From CAYPFY01 sp964410105 (GTDB lineage Bacteria; Bacteroidota; Ignavibacteria; UBA10030; SZUA-254): 64,000 bases of DNA. The notes under the pieces were generated by a model. The model was not told where the DNA came from. It saw nothing but the letters and a program-made list of their open reading frames with translations, and ran no database searches. The stretch lies in assembly GCA_964410105.1 (NCBI GenBank), contig CAYPFY010000001.1, positions 310,001 through 374,000 on the forward strand. The letters are read 5' to 3'. A program made the translations under genes and the position numbers. Every line of letters begins with the position of its first letter. Position 1 is the stretch's first letter. Below are positions 61,001 through 64,000 of the stretch, piece after piece.

Positions 61001-61141
61001 GATGCGCTTGAGTTGGATTACCACGACGGGAAGCGAATCGGCCTCTCCGCAGGGTTCGTGGATGAAACGAATCCTGCGGAGAAACGCTATTCTGATTTCT
61101 TCGAGCCGAACCGGCTGGTGAGCGTGACGCTCAGGAAATAG
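58067..61141 (+). CDS. Large secreted multi-domain protein with HExxH site and calcium-binding repeats; start uncertain
   Basis: About 1000-residue exported protein. A hydrophobic stretch ILALLLLSSASGARG, right after the tRNA-Leu, is the signal peptide, followed by a concanavalin-like domain (FQDNFLSYQNGSDG to about residue 220), an NHL/propeller part (about 230-490), a fibronectin-like linker, a metallopeptidase-like region with VHEFNHQLDDIF (HExxH, near residue 713), thrombospondin-type-3 calcium repeats (DSDGDGIPDNDPD, DTDGDGVSDLDEV, DSDGDGIDDLHDP) and a beta-rich C-terminus. No ATG, GTG or TTG lies between the tRNA and the signal peptide. I took the ATG at 58067 just at the tRNA 5' end; a GTG at 58130 in the T arm or a non-standard start at 58154-58160 are alternatives. 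Confidence 0.65.
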   Translation: MLKWRNWQTRWTQNPVRLTPGVGSSPTFSTILALLLLSSASGARGGSDLIFQDNFLSYQNGSDGSPVWHPAKGSWHVSGGTYIQESSDYDCASLLRFMDRSFEFEAVFQQLGGEAGAGFIFSSRDSDATRFSQLARFDGNRIFIAGYFQDGEYNGISSVWADSFDLRKEHRLTLRVNLDTDTLSVTIDGTKILESPVRFRAGWVGLQSSGGRVRFREVRLSVLPMRRKSPRLSWPGKFAVSRSGEFVIPNERTGVLEIFDREGNFRRVIGSPASRKGQLHAPTGAAFLDDSTLIVCDPAGGRIHLFTYGGQWKSSAGPEVFPSRPVAVASDQRKILVLDTNRVRIFDDAMRLVAKFGAGHMKNPVDIAVSGGMVCVLNAGLSQIQCYSWDGRSAVFRKNISFGGGRARGIAVVGDSIFISLVNEIRAYTIEGSVKSFRGRSIGFILPQGIAAGRSGDLFVADYFFGRILHLPASIDDPSPTVTFPDTATAVIRYRDPAPPGGGASEGMSRTIGGLRAAHTYAFKTAKLVETIPPDAYSTPRYSFTTPPPRGQKMFARVRMAGLIFANVHDTAGVRGAVQPPLPESEIERIKAQLREAVKFYWIHSGMRLFLDLSIIVVRDSLSRTELYGQESWYPPKEDILRKYLLKNSMDIRSFSGILFLTCSQQMDATGALVLAGKGGAFTNGVGTGKGFGISWWDVTRAGHNAGNNWLMVHEFNHQLDDIFMVSGYPEYWFNHISPTIGTAAKFGEHFDANAYILRLVPESEWYDLKYTTLGMTRDSDGDGIPDNDPDLPLDEVRLGSDSTNADTDGDGVSDLDEVLSANWVREGWGEIYAGLFPNLRRRDSDGDGIDDLHDPYPCYPFTPEIRHGELKKFAESPDRKVSLSAGWTAEELRFKFRSDRKFSVKLMIDAGNDGWFMGRGNILITIGPGRVAPTVQVLNAADPDRWPFSDPSLAERVHVESSLGAGGESIELSLRGDDALELDYHDGKRIGLSAGFVDETNPAEKRYSDFFEPNRLVSVTLRK
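58069..58154 (+). tRNA. tRNA-Leu (anticodon CAA)
   Basis: 86 bases, the size of a leucine tRNA with a long variable arm. Acceptor stem GCTGAAG pairs with CTTCAGT (one G-T pair), anticodon stem CTGGA / TCCAG encloses a loop with CAA, and the T arm is GTGGGTTCAAGTCCCAC. The 3' CCA is not encoded. It decodes UUG. The coding frame of the downstream secreted protein runs through the gene (see findings). Confidence 0.95.
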
Positions 61142-61142
61142 C

Positions 61143-63008
61143 TCATTTCCCCCGCTCGCTCGGCCACCCCGGGAGGGGCTCCTCGTGCTTGCTGGGGTCT
61201 GTGAAGTAGAACGAACTCGCCGTGCTGCTCTTGGTCACGTCGACATTGAGGTCGTTGAAATACCGCGCCATCGACGACCACAGGGGGATGTATCCGAGCG
61301 GCTGGTTCTGATCAAAGGTTTGGTCGTCCAGGACCTCGTTAAAATGGCTCGGGTCGGTGACGTAAAACTCATTATGGACCGCCTTGAAGCCGCCCCACCT
61401 GACGCAGTCGATGCACTTAAAGTTTGACGCCACGATCTGGCCGCCGAGGGGTCCGCGGCTCAGCTTGAGAAACCGTTTGTACAGGCGGGCCTCTCCGGAC
61501 GCAGGGAGCGCCCACTTATAGGGGCGGAAAGATATAACCCCGTTGATATTGGTGATCGTGCCGAGAAGGCCGACGTTGATATTGACCACGGCATTGTTGT
61601 TCGTTGGCCCGAGGTTCGTATGATTCCCGAATTTGGTGCTGTCGTTATTGATCACGGCGAATGAACGCGGCGGCAATACCCCTCCCGTTATGGGCATCAG
61701 GCTCCCATTGATTAAGGCGAAACCTATGGTGCCGATATTCACAATGCCCGAGTCCACTCCTTCGATAACGTTTTGGTTAATTGTCCCGGTACCGGGATCG
61801 AAGAAGACATAGTTACGCTGGGCGTAGAGATTCAGCTGGTAGAAACTGACGAGGTCGAACTGCAGCGGGAAGAGGGATATTCCCATAAGTCTACTCGAGG
61901 TGTTCGACGGCTGAGAAAACCATGTGTCGCCTCCGTTCGTCGTCGCCAGAATGACTCCTCCGTCGCCGAGGGCCCAGCCGCGTGAACTATCGATGAATTT
62001 CACCGAGTAGAGATCGGCGGAGCTCCCGCTCGCGATCTTGCTCCAGGTGGAGTCTTTCAGCCGGAGAATCGTCCCGCGGTCTCCCACGGCGAACGCCACA
62101 TCGTGCCGGAATTCGAATCCCTGATCGGGCCTGGGCACGAAGAGCGAGCGAAGGTTTTCACGCGTCCCGCTCGTCACCGGATTCCAAATGATGCCGCCAT
62201 TTGTCGTATACGCCATCGCACCCCCGTCCCCCACGATATACCCTCTGCTGGCGTCGACGGCGTCGAAAAAGCCGAGGCTCCGGTATGTCGCATTTGCCTG
62301 TATGAACGGCGCGGACTGGGCTGACCAGCGAAGAGCGACGTTGCCCTTGAGAATGGTCCCGTGTTCCCCGACCGCATAAATGTGGTTCTGGTCGAGGTAC
62401 TCTATTGCGAGGATGTTATTTGACGTACCCGTAACAACCTGCGTGAAGCTGGCACCCCGGTTTATCGATTGAATGATCACGCCCGCGTCGCCGCAGGCCA
62501 GGACGATGCGTGACGGGCTGGGCGTTGCGAAGCAGTCATGAAAGTTGACGGGCCCGGCCGGATTCGGCAAATCGAAGAGGTTGTAGCCGGTGCTGTCATG
62601 CTTCATCTTTTTGAGCAACCCGTTGTCTCCGGCGAGATAGCCGGTATCGGCGTTGAAGAAGCCCGCTGCGTTTATCGCAACATTCAAGGGAGGATTGAAC
62701 GTGATCGGAGACCAGGTCTGCCCGTCGTCGCCCGATTGGATGAAAGTTCCGTCCGTCCCGTACGAGTAAGCGAAGGAGGGGCTAGAGACGCCGGATAGCA
62801 ATTTGTATTCATTCGTGGGGTTAAAGATCTCAATCCAGGAAAATGCGTAGTACTGGTCGGGAGGTATGCTGAACACTTCGTTGATGACCAAATCCTGCCC
62901 GGAAGGGGGAGGGGGCGTGGGGGCACCCTGATTGACAAGTTCGCAGCCTGACATGAGAAGAATCATGCAAAGCAGCGCGGGGACAAAGCGGTAGAGCGAC
63001 AACGTCAT
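61143..63008 (-). CDS. Lipoprotein with BNR/Ycf48-like propeller apparently nested in a lamin-tail-like domain
   Basis: 621-residue envelope lipoprotein (lipobox LMSGC, Cys22). The first strand of a lamin-tail-type domain, LVINEVFSIPPDQ and SWIEIFNPTNEY, is followed at once by a seven-bladed propeller of BNR/photosystem-II-stability-factor type (GDDGQTW, NRGASF, TNGGIIW, TNGGDTW repeats). After this come LPPRSFAVINNDS and further strands that look like the rest of the lamin-tail domain. The start is the second ATG, 6 bases after GGAG. The gene follows the PorV-like gene by 32 bases. Function is not known; extracellular or surface scaffold. Confidence 0.75.
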   Translation of the reverse strand: MTLSLYRFVPALLCMILLMSGCELVNQGAPTPPPPSGQDLVINEVFSIPPDQYYAFSWIEIFNPTNEYKLLSGVSSPSFAYSYGTDGTFIQSGDDGQTWSPITFNPPLNVAINAAGFFNADTGYLAGDNGLLKKMKHDSTGYNLFDLPNPAGPVNFHDCFATPSPSRIVLACGDAGVIIQSINRGASFTQVVTGTSNNILAIEYLDQNHIYAVGEHGTILKGNVALRWSAQSAPFIQANATYRSLGFFDAVDASRGYIVGDGGAMAYTTNGGIIWNPVTSGTRENLRSLFVPRPDQGFEFRHDVAFAVGDRGTILRLKDSTWSKIASGSSADLYSVKFIDSSRGWALGDGGVILATTNGGDTWFSQPSNTSSRLMGISLFPLQFDLVSFYQLNLYAQRNYVFFDPGTGTINQNVIEGVDSGIVNIGTIGFALINGSLMPITGGVLPPRSFAVINNDSTKFGNHTNLGPTNNNAVVNINVGLLGTITNINGVISFRPYKWALPASGEARLYKRFLKLSRGPLGGQIVASNFKCIDCVRWGGFKAVHNEFYVTDPSHFNEVLDDQTFDQNQPLGYIPLWSSMARYFNDLNVDVTKSSTASSFYFTDPSKHEEPLPGWPSERGK

Positions 63009-63040
63009 CATTTTCTCCGTAGTGGAATCAGGCAGACGGC

Positions 63041-63988
63041 TCAAAGCTCGATTTCGAGCGTGAAGGAATGCGTGCCTGGAAGCAATTTGAAATTGTTATA
63101 TCCGTAGTCGACCCTGGAGTCGAACCCGAACGAGTTAAACTTTATGCCGAAGCCTCCGGTGACATCTTCCTGGTCGTAGGAGAATTTCCATCCGCCACGG
63201 AGCGAAATCAGGTTGTTGAAAACATACTCCATCCCCAGATTGTACTGCTCATCGGCATCGTTCAGACGGGAGATCTGGAGGGTCGAGATGAATTTTTCAT
63301 CTGCCGTATTGATGACGTCCACCAGAACCCCGAACCGCAGAGCGGTGGGAAGTGAATATGTCTCCTGCAGAAACTTGACATCCTTGCCGATATTGGTGAG
63401 GGAAACGCCGATATGGCTCCGCAGCACCGGGATGTCGTAGAGCGTCCCGATGTCGAAGGCGAAAGACGATGCCCCCGCCTCCGTATTGAAGAGGTAGGAC
63501 TGAATGATCTTCCCGTTGATCCCGACCCGGAAGAGCTCGGTGACCTGACGGGCGTACGCGATCCCGAACGCGTAATCGCTCGCCCGGAAAACGCGTCCGG
63601 TGCCCTCGGGAAACTGCGGGGTCGTTTCAATCATATCGTCAGTGGTGAGCGTCACCACGCTGATGCCGACCGCGCCGAAGCCCGGGATATTCTTTACGAT
63701 CCCTGCGAACGAGTGCTGTATATTGGCAAACCAGGAGGTATAGCTGAGCCCGACGCCGATATCTCCCACCCCCATGATCCCTGCCGGATTAAAGCCGAGG
63801 GAGGACGCGCCTTCGGCGACGGCTACCTGGGCGCCGCCGATCCCGACGGCCCGGGCGCTTGTGGGAAGCTTCAAAAAAAGTTCAGAAACGGTCCCCGAGC
63901 GATTACCCGCCTGTACTCCCGCCGCCAGGGTCATGATGGCCGCGAGCGTGCCAAACGTTTTGAGAGCGATTCGATTTCTCATCATCAT
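63041..63988 (-). CDS. PorV/PorQ-like outer-membrane protein (second copy)
   Basis: 315-residue outer-membrane protein with a signal peptide (RIALKTFGTLAAIMTLAAGVQA), the family block SELFLKLPTSARAVGIGGAQVA and SLGFNPAGIMGVGDIG and barrel strands to the ...HSFTLEIEL end. Three ATGs in a row begin the frame; the ribosome site AAGGAG is best spaced for the second or third. The upstream end is 12 bases from the window edge, so a partner such as a TonB receptor may lie outside. Followed by the lipoprotein propeller gene, a repeat of the arrangement at 36-38 kb. Confidence 0.85.
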   Translation of the reverse strand: MMMRNRIALKTFGTLAAIMTLAAGVQAGNRSGTVSELFLKLPTSARAVGIGGAQVAVAEGASSLGFNPAGIMGVGDIGVGLSYTSWFANIQHSFAGIVKNIPGFGAVGISVVTLTTDDMIETTPQFPEGTGRVFRASDYAFGIAYARQVTELFRVGINGKIIQSYLFNTEAGASSFAFDIGTLYDIPVLRSHIGVSLTNIGKDVKFLQETYSLPTALRFGVLVDVINTADEKFISTLQISRLNDADEQYNLGMEYVFNNLISLRGGWKFSYDQEDVTGGFGIKFNSFGFDSRVDYGYNNFKLLPGTHSFTLEIEL

Positions 63989-64000
63989 GATCTCCTTGAT

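Noticed and set aside
1..64000. Insertion sequences, prophage genes, CRISPR arrays
   Set aside because: No transposase, integrase, phage structural gene, repeat-spacer array or terminal inverted repeat is visible.

Overview
The window is a gene-dense, roughly 58-60 % GC bacterial chromosome segment. It has no insertion sequences, phage genes or CRISPR array. The gene content suggests a member of the FCB group close to Ignavibacteria / Kryptonia-type Bacteroidota. The indicators are two PorV/PorQ-like outer-membrane proteins, a very large secreted protein with a type IX (T9SS)-like C-terminal domain, a TonB receptor with an N-terminal carboxypeptidase-regulatory domain, a DUF6580 protein and a 31-residue AURKAIP1/COX24 (mS38-like) protein. 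Unlike gut Bacteroidia, many genes have AAGGAG-type Shine-Dalgarno sites, and several promoters match the TTGACA-N17-TATAAT form. This placement is inference from gene content, not phylogeny.

Layout. 1-4.8 kb: the end of a PBP4-type carboxypeptidase, a DUF4097 protein, and a plus-strand run of M28 peptidase, prmA and ppx/gppA. 4.7-7.7 kb: a cysteine desulfurase, then an ECF sigma / anti-sigma / Spy-CpxP-like operon. 7.7-19.3 kb: a secreted HExxH peptidase, a HIT protein, an EF-G paralogue, DUF948 and YtxH proteins, a membrane protein, a P-loop protein overlapping a 5'-nucleotidase, then mS38-like, zinc-ribbon TPR, HU and SppA genes. 19.3-20.1 kb: an Hsp20 gene behind a textbook sigma-54 promoter with upstream TGACA repeats. 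20-27.5 kb: metH, DUF309, ferredoxin, metallo-hydrolase, Rieske, queG and trxB on one strand. 27.6-31.5 kb: a DipZ-like thioredoxin, rsmI, dut, DUF4199 and carA.

31.5-35.6 kb is a vitamin B12 uptake locus: promoter, cobalamin riboswitch, terminator, BtuB-like receptor, BtuG-like beta-propeller lipoprotein and a DUF6580 integral membrane protein. It fits the rest of the window, where MetH and QueG both need cobalamin. 36-44.6 kb is a four-gene outer-membrane module (TonB receptor, 1086-residue T9SS-sorted protein, PorV-like barrel, NHL propeller) behind a consensus promoter. 44.6-51 kb carries serine biosynthesis (serA plus a class V aminotransferase), an amidohydrolase, mazG and phoH. 51-58 kb has a LysM/small-lipoprotein pair, radC, an LpoA-like protein, a TPR protein and an ABC exporter pair. 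58-64 kb has a tRNA-Leu(CAA) whose 3' part runs into the reading frame of a large secreted protein, a lipoprotein that looks like a lamin-tail domain split by a BNR propeller, and a second PorV-like protein.

The signals I consider most worth attention are the B12 locus, the sigma-54 control of hsp20, the tRNA/CDS overlap and the recurrent pairing of outer-membrane barrels with secreted beta-propellers.
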